Shown here: positions 47,910 through 56,379 of the stretch, in pieces | How positions within the stretch are numbered: position 1 is the first letter of the stretch | Layout: each line of letters opens with the position of its first letter | Origin: Roseovarius nanhaiticus | GTDB taxonomy: Bacteria > Pseudomonadota > Alphaproteobacteria > Rhodobacterales > Rhodobacteraceae | Length of the DNA stretch: 64,000 nucleotides | Assembly: GCF_900156535.1 (NCBI RefSeq) | Contig: NZ_FTNV01000003.1 | Span: 62,001 to 126,000, forward strand | Direction: 5' to 3' | The notes under the pieces: generated by a model | What the model saw: only the letters and a program-made list of their open reading frames with translations | Database searches by the model: none | What the model was told of the DNA's origin: nothing | Program-made: the position numbers and the translations under genes

Positions 47910-50765
47910 ATGGCCGATAATGCACGGATCCTTGCGGTTCTGGGCCCTACCAATACCGGCAAGACGCATTTTGCGATCGAGCGGATGCTGGGCTATCCCA
48001 CGGGCGTCATTGGCCTGCCGCTGCGCCTTTTGGCGCGCGAGGTCTATGACAAGATCGTGCGTGCCCGTGGCCCGTCCGTGGTGGCGCTGGTCACCGGCGA
48101 AGAGCGGATCGTGCCGCCGCGCGTCAAATACTGGGTCTGCACGGTCGAGGCGATGCCCGAGGGCATCGGCGCGGATTTCGTCGCGGTGGACGAGATCCAG
48201 CTTTGCGCGGATCCCGAACGCGGCCATGTCTTTACCGACCGCCTTCTGCGGATGCGCGGACTGCGCGAGACCCAGTTTCTGGGCGCCGGGACGATGCGCA
48301 GCATGATCGCGCAACTGATCCCCGAGGTGGAATTCGTGCCGCGCACCCGAATGTCTGAATTGATGTATTCAGGTTCGAAAAAGATAAGCAAGATGCCTGC
48401 GCGTAGCGCGATTGTCGGTTTTTCGGTAGATAATGTATATGCAATTGCCGAGGTGCTGCGGCGGCAGAAGGGCGGCGCAGCGGTTGTCATGGGCGCGCTC
48501 AGCCCTCGCACCCGTAACGCTCAGGTCGAGATGTATCAAAACGGCGATGTGGACTATCTTGTCGCCACCGATGCCATCGGGATGGGCCTCAATCTCGATA
48601 TTGACCACGTCGCTTTTTCCTCGCTGACCAAGTTCGACGGGCGCCGGATGCGCCAGTTGATGCCCAATGAGCTGGCCCAGATCGCCGGACGTGCCGGCCG
48701 GGGGATGAGCCATGGCACCTTCGGCGTGACCGGCGAGGCGCCCGAGCTTACACCCGACGTGGCCGAGGCGATCATGGAGCACCGCTTTGCCCCCATTCGT
48801 AAGCTGGAGTGGCGCAACGCCGCGCTTCAGATGGGGTCGACCGGCGCGCTGATTACCTCGCTCGAGGCAAAGCCCGATCATGACATTTTGGTGCGCGCCC
48901 GCGAGGCGGACGATCTGACTGCGCTGCGGACACTGTCGGAGATTCCCAACGTGCGGGCACGCGCCACGGGCGGCGCGGCGGTGAAGCTTCTCTGGGATGT
49001 CTGCCGCATTCCCGATTTTCGCGGCATCAGCCAAGCCGAGCATGCCAGCCTGCTGGAAACCATTTTTTGCGACTTGCACGAATGGGGCCGTATCCCCGAC
49101 GATTGGCTTGCGCGACAAATCAAGCGCATCGATCGAACCGATGGCGACATTGATACGTTGTCGAAACGTCTGGCGTATATCCGCACATGGACATACGTCG
49201 CCCAGCGAAAAGGCTGGGTGGATGACGAAACGCATTGGCGTGAGGCAACGCGCGCTGTAGAAGACCGATTGTCGGACGCGCTGCATGGGGCGCTGACGCA
49301 GAGATTTGTGGATCGGCGCACATCCGTGCTCTTGCGTCGGCTCAAGCAGAAGGAAGCCATAGTGGCCGAGGTGAATGAGAATGGTGAAGTGACGGTCGAG
49401 GGCGAATTCGTCGGCCGTCTGGATGGGTTCCGCTTCGTGCAGGACAAGACCGCGTCGGGCCAAGAGGCCAAGACGCTGTCGCAGGCCAGCGTTTCGGCAC
49501 TGGCGCCGCATTTTAACCTGCGCGCTGACCGTTTCTACAACGCACCCGATACCGAGATCGACTTTACCGAGCAGGGCGGCCTCATGTGGGGCAAGGACGC
49601 AGTGGGCAAGCTGGTTTCTGGGTCCGATCCGCTCAAGCCCGGCGTAAAGGCCTTTGTCGACGAAGAAGCTGGCCCTGACGTGGTGCAAAAGGTCGAGCGC
49701 CGCTTGCAGCATTTTATCGACCGCAAGGTTGCGACCCTCTTCGAGCCACTTTTGAACATCAGCCGGGACGAGACGTTGACGGGCCTGGCACGCGGCTTTG
49801 GCTTTCGCATGGTCGAGACGATGGGCGTCATCCCGCGCGGCGACGTGGCCGATGAGGTCAAGGCGCTCGAGCAGGAATCGCGCGGCGCATTGCGCAAACA
49901 TGGCGTCCGCTTTGGCCAATTTACCATTTTCATGCCGCTTTTGCTGAAGCCGGCACCGACGCGCCTGCGTCTGGTTCTCTGGGGTCTTGCAAATGGAATG
50001 GACGAGTTTCCCGAGGCGCCGCCCCCCGGTCTGGTCACCGTGCCGGCCGCCAAGATGCCGCAAGGCTATTACACGATGGCCGGATATCGCGCGGCGGGCG
50101 CCCGCGCCATCCGCATCGACATGCTGGAGCGTTTGGCCGACATGCTGCGCGCCGAAGATAGTCGCGGTGGTTTCGAGGCCAAGGCCGATATGCTGTCGAT
50201 CACCGGCATGACGCTGGAACAGTTCGCGGATTTGATGGAGGGGTTGGGCTACAAGGCCGAGCGCGGCGAGCGCGCCAAGATCAAGCCAGTCGATCAGATC
50301 ATGGAAGAGGCGCCGGGCGTCGAGCCAGAAGCGGAGACTGTCGAGGACATGGTCGATCAGATCGAGGCCGAAGGGCTTGCTCCGGTGGCCGAGACGCCCG
50401 AGCCTGACGCCGAGGTGCCGGCCAACATCCCCGAGATGAGCGAGACCGAGGTCGAGCCGGGCACGCCCGCCGATCCCATCGCACCCTCGGCCGAGCCGGA
50501 AGTTTACTACACCTTCACATGGGCCAGCCGGCCCCGCCGTAGCGGGCCGCCCGCCGGTGCACGTGAGGGCGGCGGTCGCGGTAAGCCCCAAGAGGGCCGA
50601 GGCAAACCACGCGGCAAGGGCAAGCCCAAGGGCGGCGATCGGGGCGGCAAGCCCGGCGGCGCGGGCAGCAAAAGCTTTGAGGCCAAACCGGCGTCCAAGA
50701 AAGACAAGATCGATCCCGATAATCCCTTCGCTGCGGCCCTCATGGGCTTCAACAAGGATAAATGA
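47910..50765 (+). CDS. SUV3-like superfamily 2 RNA helicase
   Basis: The 951-residue product starts directly with Walker A LGPTNTGKTHFAIERML (residues about 9-25). The DEIQ box (VAVDEIQLC), ATDAIGMGLNLDIDHVAFSS and the motif VI AGRAGRG (IAGRAGRGMSHG) follow. This arrangement is that of mitochondrial SUV3, the degradosome helicase. After about residue 770 comes an acidic linker. The last 90 residues are basic and Gly-rich (GREGGGRGKP-like), suited to RNA binding. It overlaps the S4 gene by 4 bases, so both may act on structured RNA. Confidence 0.9.
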   Translation: MADNARILAVLGPTNTGKTHFAIERMLGYPTGVIGLPLRLLAREVYDKIVRARGPSVVALVTGEERIVPPRVKYWVCTVEAMPEGIGADFVAVDEIQLCADPERGHVFTDRLLRMRGLRETQFLGAGTMRSMIAQLIPEVEFVPRTRMSELMYSGSKKISKMPARSAIVGFSVDNVYAIAEVLRRQKGGAAVVMGALSPRTRNAQVEMYQNGDVDYLVATDAIGMGLNLDIDHVAFSSLTKFDGRRMRQLMPNELAQIAGRAGRGMSHGTFGVTGEAPELTPDVAEAIMEHRFAPIRKLEWRNAALQMGSTGALITSLEAKPDHDILVRAREADDLTALRTLSEIPNVRARATGGAAVKLLWDVCRIPDFRGISQAEHASLLETIFCDLHEWGRIPDDWLARQIKRIDRTDGDIDTLSKRLAYIRTWTYVAQRKGWVDDETHWREATRAVEDRLSDALHGALTQRFVDRRTSVLLRRLKQKEAIVAEVNENGEVTVEGEFVGRLDGFRFVQDKTASGQEAKTLSQASVSALAPHFNLRADRFYNAPDTEIDFTEQGGLMWGKDAVGKLVSGSDPLKPGVKAFVDEEAGPDVVQKVERRLQHFIDRKVATLFEPLLNISRDETLTGLARGFGFRMVETMGVIPRGDVADEVKALEQESRGALRKHGVRFGQFTIFMPLLLKPAPTRLRLVLWGLANGMDEFPEAPPPGLVTVPAAKMPQGYYTMAGYRAAGARAIRIDMLERLADMLRAEDSRGGFEAKADMLSITGMTLEQFADLMEGLGYKAERGERAKIKPVDQIMEEAPGVEPEAETVEDMVDQIEAEGLAPVAETPEPDAEVPANIPEMSETEVEPGTPADPIAPSAEPEVYYTFTWASRPRRSGPPAGAREGGGRGKPQEGRGKPRGKGKPKGGDRGGKPGGAGSKSFEAKPASKKDKIDPDNPFAAALMGFNKDK

Positions 50766-51172
50766 GCGCAGTTGCCGAGGCGGAGGACGCACCCGATCAG
50801 GGCAAGATCCGCCTCGACAAGTGGCTTTGGCACGCGCGGTTTTTCAAAACGCGCGGATTGGCCGCAGGTGTCGTGAAGTCCGGTCATGTGCGCGTGAATG
50901 GCAATCGCGCGGGCAAGGCGGCCCATGCAGTCAGGTCCGGTGACGTTCTTACCTTCTCCCAGGCGGACACCGTACGCGTTGTGCGGATACTGGCCCTTGG
51001 CACACGGCGCGGCCCGGCTCCGGAGGCGCAGGCCCTCTACGACGATCTGACGCCGCCGCCTGTGAAATCCGAAACACCCGTTTCACCAAATCCCCGCTAC
51101 GAGGGAAAAGGACGCCCGACCAAGAAGGACCGGCGCAAACTGGACCTCAATCGTCCCGGGGCGCTTGAATGA
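50762..51172 (+). CDS. S4-domain RNA-binding protein (Hsp15-like)
   Basis: The 136-residue product has a single S4 domain: [21 protein letters not shown], then [24 protein letters not shown] basic tail ends [13 protein letters not shown]. Hsp15 (HslR) binds 50S subunits carrying stalled nascent chains; this is the closest family. It overlaps the helicase stop (ATGA). The order helicase-S4-ferredoxin-CarD recurs in relatives, by my recollection. Confidence 0.9.
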   Translation: MSAVAEAEDAPDQGKIRLDKWLWHARFFKTRGLAAGVVKSGHVRVNGNRAGKAAHAVRSGDVLTFSQADTVRVVRILALGTRRGPAPEAQALYDDLTPPPVKSETPVSPNPRYEGKGRPTKKDRRKLDLNRPGALE

Positions 51173-51221
51173 TCTTTGGGCTTGGACTAACTGTCCGGCG
51201 ATCCTGTTTCGAGAGGCCGAT

Positions 51222-51560
51222 ATGACCTACATCGTCAACGATGCCTGCATTTCGTGCAAATATACCGACTGCGTCGAAGTATGCCCCGTAGATTGCTTTT
51301 ACGAGGGTGAGAACATGCTGGTCATCCATCCTGATGAGTGCATCGACTGCGGCGTTTGCGAGCCTGAATGCCCCGCCGATGCCATTCGCCCGGACACCGA
51401 GCCGGACATGGAAAAATGGGTCGAATTCAACCGCAAATACTCCGAGATGTGGCCGGTTATCGTGACCAAGAAGGATCCGCTGCCCGACGCCGCCGAGCGT
51501 GACGGCGAGAGCGGCAAGCTGGAGAAATACTTCTCCGAGGCTCCGGGCGAGGGCGGGTGA
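51222..51560 (+). CDS. fdxA: Seven-iron ferredoxin FdxA
   Basis: The 112-residue ferredoxin binds a [3Fe-4S] and a [4Fe-4S] cluster. The first site has [18 protein letters not shown] and the second [16 protein letters not shown]. The long C-terminal extension containing [16 protein letters not shown] is typical of FdxA. It is a soluble electron carrier. ATG 51222 is the natural start, at [12 protein letters not shown]. It lies between the S4 gene and carD. Confidence 0.96.
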   Translation: MTYIVNDACISCKYTDCVEVCPVDCFYEGENMLVIHPDECIDCGVCEPECPADAIRPDTEPDMEKWVEFNRKYSEMWPVIVTKKDPLPDAAERDGESGKLEKYFSEAPGEGG

Positions 51561-51836
51561 GGTCGCTCATTCATACGCGCGCGATCAAAATTCTGCCCCG
51601 GTGTTTGATCCATCGTCATCAATAGAACCACGTTTTTCAGGCGCTCTTTCTTTGAGCGCCGATTCGTGCTATGCATTGGGTTGATGTAACGCCACGCCCG
51701 ATATCCATTTCCCCTGCTGACGCTCGGGTATGGATTTTTCTGTGCCTAGACATTGCGCCATGCCCGCACCGGCCATTCGCCGGGGGACATGCGTTTTGCC
51801 GATGACATTCGGGTAACCCTGGAAAGGAAGTTCTGA

Positions 51837-52349
51837 ATGAGCAAGTCCAAAAAGTCCGAGTTCAGCCCCAATGATTTTGTCGTTTATCCCGCGCACGGCG
51901 TCGGCAAGATCGTGTCGATCGAAAGCCAGGAAATCGCCGGGATCGAGTTGGAATTGTTCGTCATTTCCTTTGAGAAGGACAAGATGACCCTGCGCGTGCC
52001 CACGCACAAGGCCACCGAGATTGGCATGCGTTCGCTGTCGTCGCCCGACATCGTGTCGAAGGCAATGACGACGCTCAAGGGCAAGGCCAAGGCCAAGAAG
52101 GCCATGTGGTCGCGCCGCGCGCAGGAATACGAGCAAAAGATCAACTCGGGCGACCTCATCGCCATCGCCGAGGTCGTGCGTGATTTGCACCGGACCGACG
52201 ATCAGCGCGAGCAGAGCTATTCCGAGCGCCAGCTGTACGAGGCCGCGCTGGAGCGTCTGACCCGCGAAGTCGCTGCCGTGAGCGGCGATGACGAGGTCGA
52301 GGCAGCGCGCCAGGTGGGCGACGTTCTGATCTCGCGCGCCGCTGCGTAG
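51837..52349 (+). CDS. carD: CarD-family transcriptional regulator
   Basis: CarD proteins bind the RNA polymerase beta subunit and stabilise open complexes, often at rRNA promoters. The 170-residue product has the Tudor-like N-terminal domain (FVVYPAHGVGKIVSIESQEI; LELFVISFEKDKMTLRVP). The helical DNA-contacting part includes KAKKAMWSRRAQEYEQKI. AAGGAAG lies upstream of ATG 51837. It is separated from fdxA by 276 bases and ends in a strong terminator. Confidence 0.94.
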   Translation: MSKSKKSEFSPNDFVVYPAHGVGKIVSIESQEIAGIELELFVISFEKDKMTLRVPTHKATEIGMRSLSSPDIVSKAMTTLKGKAKAKKAMWSRRAQEYEQKINSGDLIAIAEVVRDLHRTDDQREQSYSERQLYEAALERLTREVAAVSGDDEVEAARQVGDVLISRAAA

Positions 52350-52373
52350 ACGCGCGTAGATAATGATGATTGT

Positions 52374-52405
52374 GGGCTGCATCCTGCCGGGATGCAGCCC
52401 TTTTT
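52374..52405 (+). terminator. Intrinsic terminator after carD
   Basis: A perfect 11-bp stem has arms GGGCTGCATCC (52374-52384) and GGATGCAGCCC (52390-52400) with loop TGCCG. TTTTT (52401-52405) follows. Confidence 0.95.
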
Positions 52406-52414
52406 CATGGAGCC

Positions 52415-53170
52415 TCAGGCGAGGATCGACAGCAGTACGGTGATTTCGGCCATCTGTTGCGCCGCGCCCAGCGTATCACCGGTCTGCCCGCCGATCTTGG
52501 CCCTGGCGATCAAGCAGGCAAGGGTGCTGACAAGGGCGGCCCAGATCACCACCGGAATTGCGGCCCATCCCAGGAGCAAGAGGCCCGTTCCAAAGGCCAG
52601 ACCGGCGGCGATCGCGCAGGCGCGGCCATCCGGGCGACCTGTGCCGTGCGACAGCCCGGCACCGCGCGCGTGCGGCAGGGCCCACATCATTGCAGGCATG
52701 GCCGCGCGCGACACCGCGCCAGCCGTCACCAATGCGGCCAGCGCCCAGCCGCCGTCCATCTGAAACATCAGCCACAGCGCCGACCAGCGCGCCGCCAGCG
52801 ACAAAACCAGAGCGATCACGCCGTAGGCGCCGATGCTGCTGTCTTTCATGATCTCCAGCCGCCGTGCCCGCGTCCAGCCGCCCCAAAGACCATCCGCGCT
52901 ATCGGCCAGACCGTCCTCATGCATGGCGCCCGTCAGGATCACTTGCGCAGCCAAGGCGGCGAGGGCAGCCAGCGCCGGCGGCAGCCCGCAGGCGTGCGCG
53001 ATCAGACCCACCAGACCTGCCATGAGACCAAGAGCCGCGCCGATCAACGGATAGGCCCAGGCCGCGCCCGCGCCGCGCATCGGCGCATGCGGGAGCGGCA
53101 GCCGCGTCAGCAGCGCCGCAGCGGTGTGGATGTCTGCGAGGCGGTTCAGAACAATGTCGTTTTTAGACAT
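52415..53170 (-). CDS. cobS: Adenosylcobinamide-GDP ribazoletransferase (CobS/CobV)
   Basis: The enzyme joins adenosylcobinamide-GDP and alpha-ribazole in the last steps of B12 synthesis. It is an inner-membrane protein of 251 residues with about six helices. The active-site segment is [19 protein letters not shown] and [15 protein letters not shown] follows, both diagnostic. Aerobic alphaproteobacteria often call it cobV. It is divergent from cobT, whose product supplies alpha-ribazole phosphate. I see no B12-riboswitch-like fold in the 83-base gap between them. Confidence 0.93.
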   Translation of the reverse strand: MSKNDIVLNRLADIHTAAALLTRLPLPHAPMRGAGAAWAYPLIGAALGLMAGLVGLIAHACGLPPALAALAALAAQVILTGAMHEDGLADSADGLWGGWTRARRLEIMKDSSIGAYGVIALVLSLAARWSALWLMFQMDGGWALAALVTAGAVSRAAMPAMMWALPHARGAGLSHGTGRPDGRACAIAAGLAFGTGLLLLGWAAIPVVIWAALVSTLACLIARAKIGGQTGDTLGAAQQMAEITVLLSILA

Positions 53171-53253
53171 CCGCGGCCTTTTGTGGGGTGCGTTTCAAGA
53201 CGTCTCTGCGATACACCGCCGGCAACGGTGAAGGCAACGGAGAAGGGCAGGCC

Positions 53254-54270
53254 ATGCGCAGGGATTTGAAGACCATGACGGATCTGGCGGCGCTGCTGGC
53301 GGACCTGCCCGAACCGGACACCGGGGCGCTGGAGGCAGCGCGCGGACGAAATAATGCTCTGACCAAACCGCCGCGCGCGCTGGGCCGGCTCGAGGACGTG
53401 GCGGCGTGGTATTGCGGCTGGCGCGGCGATGCGCGGGCGCAGGTCAGCGCGCCGCAGGTCATTGTCTTTGCCGGCAATCACGGGGTGACGGCGCAGGGCG
53501 TTTCGGCCTTTCCGGCCGAGGTGACGGCGCAGATGGTCGCCAATTTCAAGGCGGGCGGCGCCGCGATCAACCAGCTGGCGCGCCTTGTCGGCGCCCGCCT
53601 GGACGTTCACGCGATCGAGCTGGATCGCCCCACAGTGGATTTTACCCGCGCCGCTGCGATGGACGAGGCAGAATTCATGGACGCGCTGCGAACGGGCTGG
53701 GACGCGGTGGATCCGGCGACGGACCTTTTGGTCACCGGCGAAATGGGCATCGGCAACACCACCTCCGCGTCGGCCATTTGCAATGCGCTCTACGGTGGAC
53801 AGGCGATCGACTGGACAGGCAAGGGCACCGGCGTCGATGCCGAGGCGATGGCGGTCAAGGCGCGCGTGGTGGGCGAGGGCGTGCGCCGCCATGATGCCCT
53901 GCGCCGAGCGCCGCTTCAGGTGCTGCGCGCGCTGGGGGGGCGCGAGCTTGCTGCGATGGCGGGCGCGATCCTGCGCGCGCGCCATCTTCGTATTCCGGTG
54001 ATCCTCGACGGGTTTATCTGCTGCGCCGCCGCCGCCTGCCTCGAAGGAGCAGCGCGCGGCGCATTGGATCATTGTGTCGCTGGACATGTCAGTGCCGAGG
54101 CAGCACATCCGCGCCTCTTGCACCATCTGAACAAGGCGCCCTTGCTGTCCCTGGGGATGCGCCTCGGCGAAGGGACGGGCGCGGCGCTGGCCATAGGTAT
54201 CGTGCAGGGCGCGCTGGCCTGCCATTCAGGCATGGCGACGTTCGAAGAGGCGGGTGTCAGCAGCGGCTGA
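53254..54270 (+). CDS. cobT: Nicotinate-nucleotide--dimethylbenzimidazole phosphoribosyltransferase (CobT/CobU)
   Basis: The enzyme activates dimethylbenzimidazole to alpha-ribazole phosphate for B12 assembly. The 338-residue protein has [45 protein letters not shown] and [24 protein letters not shown] and a C-terminal GTGAALAI segment with the catalytic Glu region follow. ATG 53254 has GGAGAAGGG upstream; ATG 53275 is an alternative. It pairs with divergent cobS. Confidence 0.94.
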   Translation: MRRDLKTMTDLAALLADLPEPDTGALEAARGRNNALTKPPRALGRLEDVAAWYCGWRGDARAQVSAPQVIVFAGNHGVTAQGVSAFPAEVTAQMVANFKAGGAAINQLARLVGARLDVHAIELDRPTVDFTRAAAMDEAEFMDALRTGWDAVDPATDLLVTGEMGIGNTTSASAICNALYGGQAIDWTGKGTGVDAEAMAVKARVVGEGVRRHDALRRAPLQVLRALGGRELAAMAGAILRARHLRIPVILDGFICCAAAACLEGAARGALDHCVAGHVSAEAAHPRLLHHLNKAPLLSLGMRLGEGTGAALAIGIVQGALACHSGMATFEEAGVSSG

Positions 54271-54277
54271 GGCGCGC

Positions 54278-56215
54278 TCAGGCGCTCTTCTTCGGCTCTT
54301 CGCCGCCCGATTCCTCGAGCTGGGACAACAGCATCGTCTGAAGTTCGTCTTCCAGCTCGCGGGCGCGGGCGATGTATTTCTCATTTTCGACCGTCGGAAT
54401 GTCGGGATCCCACAGGGCCGCCAATTCGCGCACCGACAGACGATCGTGGCGATAGAACGTCTCTTCCAACTCGGCGGCCTCGAACTCGGTCAGACCCATA
54501 TTCTCCAGCACATAGCGCCCGGCCCGCAGGGAGGCATCGAACATCTCGCGAACGATGTCGTCCGCGCCCGCCTGGTAAAGGCGGAAAACGTGATTGCGGT
54601 CGCGTGCGCGGGCGATGATGTGCAGATCCGGCCGCTCGCGCCGCGCAAAGCTGACCAGCCGCACCGCGGCATCCGGATCATCGAGGGCGGCGACGAGCAC
54701 CTTGGCGTCGCGCAGACCGGCTGCCATCAGCATCTCGGGACGTGTCGGATCGCCAAAGAACCCCTTGACCCCGAAACGGCGCATCCGCTGGATCGCGCCG
54801 AGATCGTGATCGAGCACGACGGTCTTGTAGCCAGAGGAACGCACGAGGCGGTTCACGATCTGGCCGAACCGACCGATCCCGACCACGATGACGCGGGCCT
54901 GCTCATCGACCTCGTCATGCTTCAGATCCTCGCTGGCCTCCTCCATCCGGCTCGACAGCCAATCGTAGAGGATAAAGAGAAGCGGGGTGATCAGCATCGA
55001 AATCGCGACGACCAAAAGCAGCATCTCGGTCATGTCGCGCGGAACGACATTTTGCTGCCCCGAGAAGGAAATGAGCACAAAGCCGAATTCGCCCGCCTGC
55101 GCGAGCGACAAGGTGAACAGCCACAGATCGCGGCCCCTCAGCTCGAAGATGCGGCCCAGAATGTAAAGGATCGCGCCCTTGATCACGATGACCATCAACG
55201 CGAGGCCCAGCACCAGAAAAGGCGCACCGAACAGCAGGACGAAGTTGATGCCTGCGCCGACAGTGATGAAGAACAGACCCAGCAGGAGGCCCTTGAATGG
55301 CTCGATGTCCGATTCCAGCTCGTGCCGGAATTCGCTGTTGGCCAGGACCACACCGGCAAGAAATGCACCGAGCGCCGGCGACAGGCCGATCGTGTACATG
55401 ATGAAGCTGATGCCGCAGACGATCAGGAGGGCCAGCGCCGTATACATCTCGCGCAGACGCGCCAGGTGGATATAGCGAAAAACGGGGCGGGTCAGGTAGA
55501 CGCCCGCAATGATGATGGCGCCGACGACCCCGATGGTGACGAGTGTGACGCCCCAGCCCGGCAGTCCCTCGACCAGTGACAGGCTGGCCTCGTGATGGCC
55601 GTCGCCGCTGGCGCTGGCGGCGTGACCCGCCGCATCCAGTATACTGCCATCCTCGCCGACGGGACGCTGCAGCGCCTCTTCCAGCACCGTCTCGGGCGTT
55701 TTGCGCATTGCCAGAAGTGGCAGGAGCGCCAGCATGGGAATGACGGAAATATCCTGGGTCAGAAGCACCGAAAACGCCGAGCGGCCACCACCTGTCTGCA
55801 TCAGGCCCTTCTCGGACAATGTCTGGAGCACGATGGCCGTTGACGAGAGCGCAAAGATCAATCCGACCGCGAGGCTTACGGTCCAGTCATTGCCGAGCGC
55901 CATCACGCACAGCATGATCACCAGCGTGGTCAGCAGCACCTGCATCCCGCCAAGACCAAGCAGCCGGTGGCGCATGTCCCACAGCGCGCGCGGCTCCAAT
56001 TCGAGGCCAATGAGGAACAGCATCATCACGACGCCGAATTCGGCGAAATGCTGAAGCTCGGCCGTTTCCTGCCCGACAAGGCCGAGGACCGGCCCAATGA
56101 GGATGCCCGCTGCGAGGTAGCCCAGAACCGAGCCGAGACCCAGCCGTGCGGCGATCGGCACGGCGATCACGGCGGCGGCAAGGTATATCGAGGCTTGGTA
56201 GAGGAAGGCGTCCAT
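54278..56215 (-). CDS. Kef-type CPA2 cation:proton antiporter with RCK domain
   Basis: The 645-residue inner-membrane protein has 12-13 helices of the CPA2 exchanger fold (GYLAAGILIGPVLGL; MLFLIGLELEPRALWDMR; LALSSTAIVLQTLSEKG). A cytoplasmic TrkA-N/RCK domain from about residue 410 follows (VIVVGIGRFGQIVNRLV; VLDHD). This architecture is that of KefB/KefC and YbaL potassium efflux systems. The Gly-x-Gly-x-x-Gly nucleotide motif is intact. ATG ending at 56215 has AAGGAG upstream. No KefG/KefF-type partner is adjacent. Confidence 0.92.
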   Translation of the reverse strand: MDAFLYQASIYLAAAVIAVPIAARLGLGSVLGYLAAGILIGPVLGLVGQETAELQHFAEFGVVMMLFLIGLELEPRALWDMRHRLLGLGGMQVLLTTLVIMLCVMALGNDWTVSLAVGLIFALSSTAIVLQTLSEKGLMQTGGGRSAFSVLLTQDISVIPMLALLPLLAMRKTPETVLEEALQRPVGEDGSILDAAGHAASASGDGHHEASLSLVEGLPGWGVTLVTIGVVGAIIIAGVYLTRPVFRYIHLARLREMYTALALLIVCGISFIMYTIGLSPALGAFLAGVVLANSEFRHELESDIEPFKGLLLGLFFITVGAGINFVLLFGAPFLVLGLALMVIVIKGAILYILGRIFELRGRDLWLFTLSLAQAGEFGFVLISFSGQQNVVPRDMTEMLLLVVAISMLITPLLFILYDWLSSRMEEASEDLKHDEVDEQARVIVVGIGRFGQIVNRLVRSSGYKTVVLDHDLGAIQRMRRFGVKGFFGDPTRPEMLMAAGLRDAKVLVAALDDPDAAVRLVSFARRERPDLHIIARARDRNHVFRLYQAGADDIVREMFDASLRAGRYVLENMGLTEFEAAELEETFYRHDRLSVRELAALWDPDIPTVENEKYIARARELEDELQTMLLSQLEESGGEEPKKSA

Positions 56216-56379
56216 CGCGGTCTCCTTGGGGGCGCGCGCGTGCGCGGGATGCAGAGACCCAAGCATAGGGGCGCTGCCGGGTGGCGCAACGGCCAAGCGG
56301 CCCCTTTAACGCATCAAACGACTGAATTGGGGTCAGAAACTGCGCGGCTGACCCGGTTTGGGATAGCGCTTGCGCGGGC

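Noticed and set aside
48369..50792. Minus-strand open frame of 807 codons opposite the helicase gene
   Set aside because: Shadow of the helicase in another frame, without ribosome binding site or domain signature.
53171..53253. Cobalamin riboswitch between cobS and cobT
   Set aside because: The gap is only 83 bases and lacks the B12-box GCCACTG-type core; a full riboswitch needs about 200 bases.
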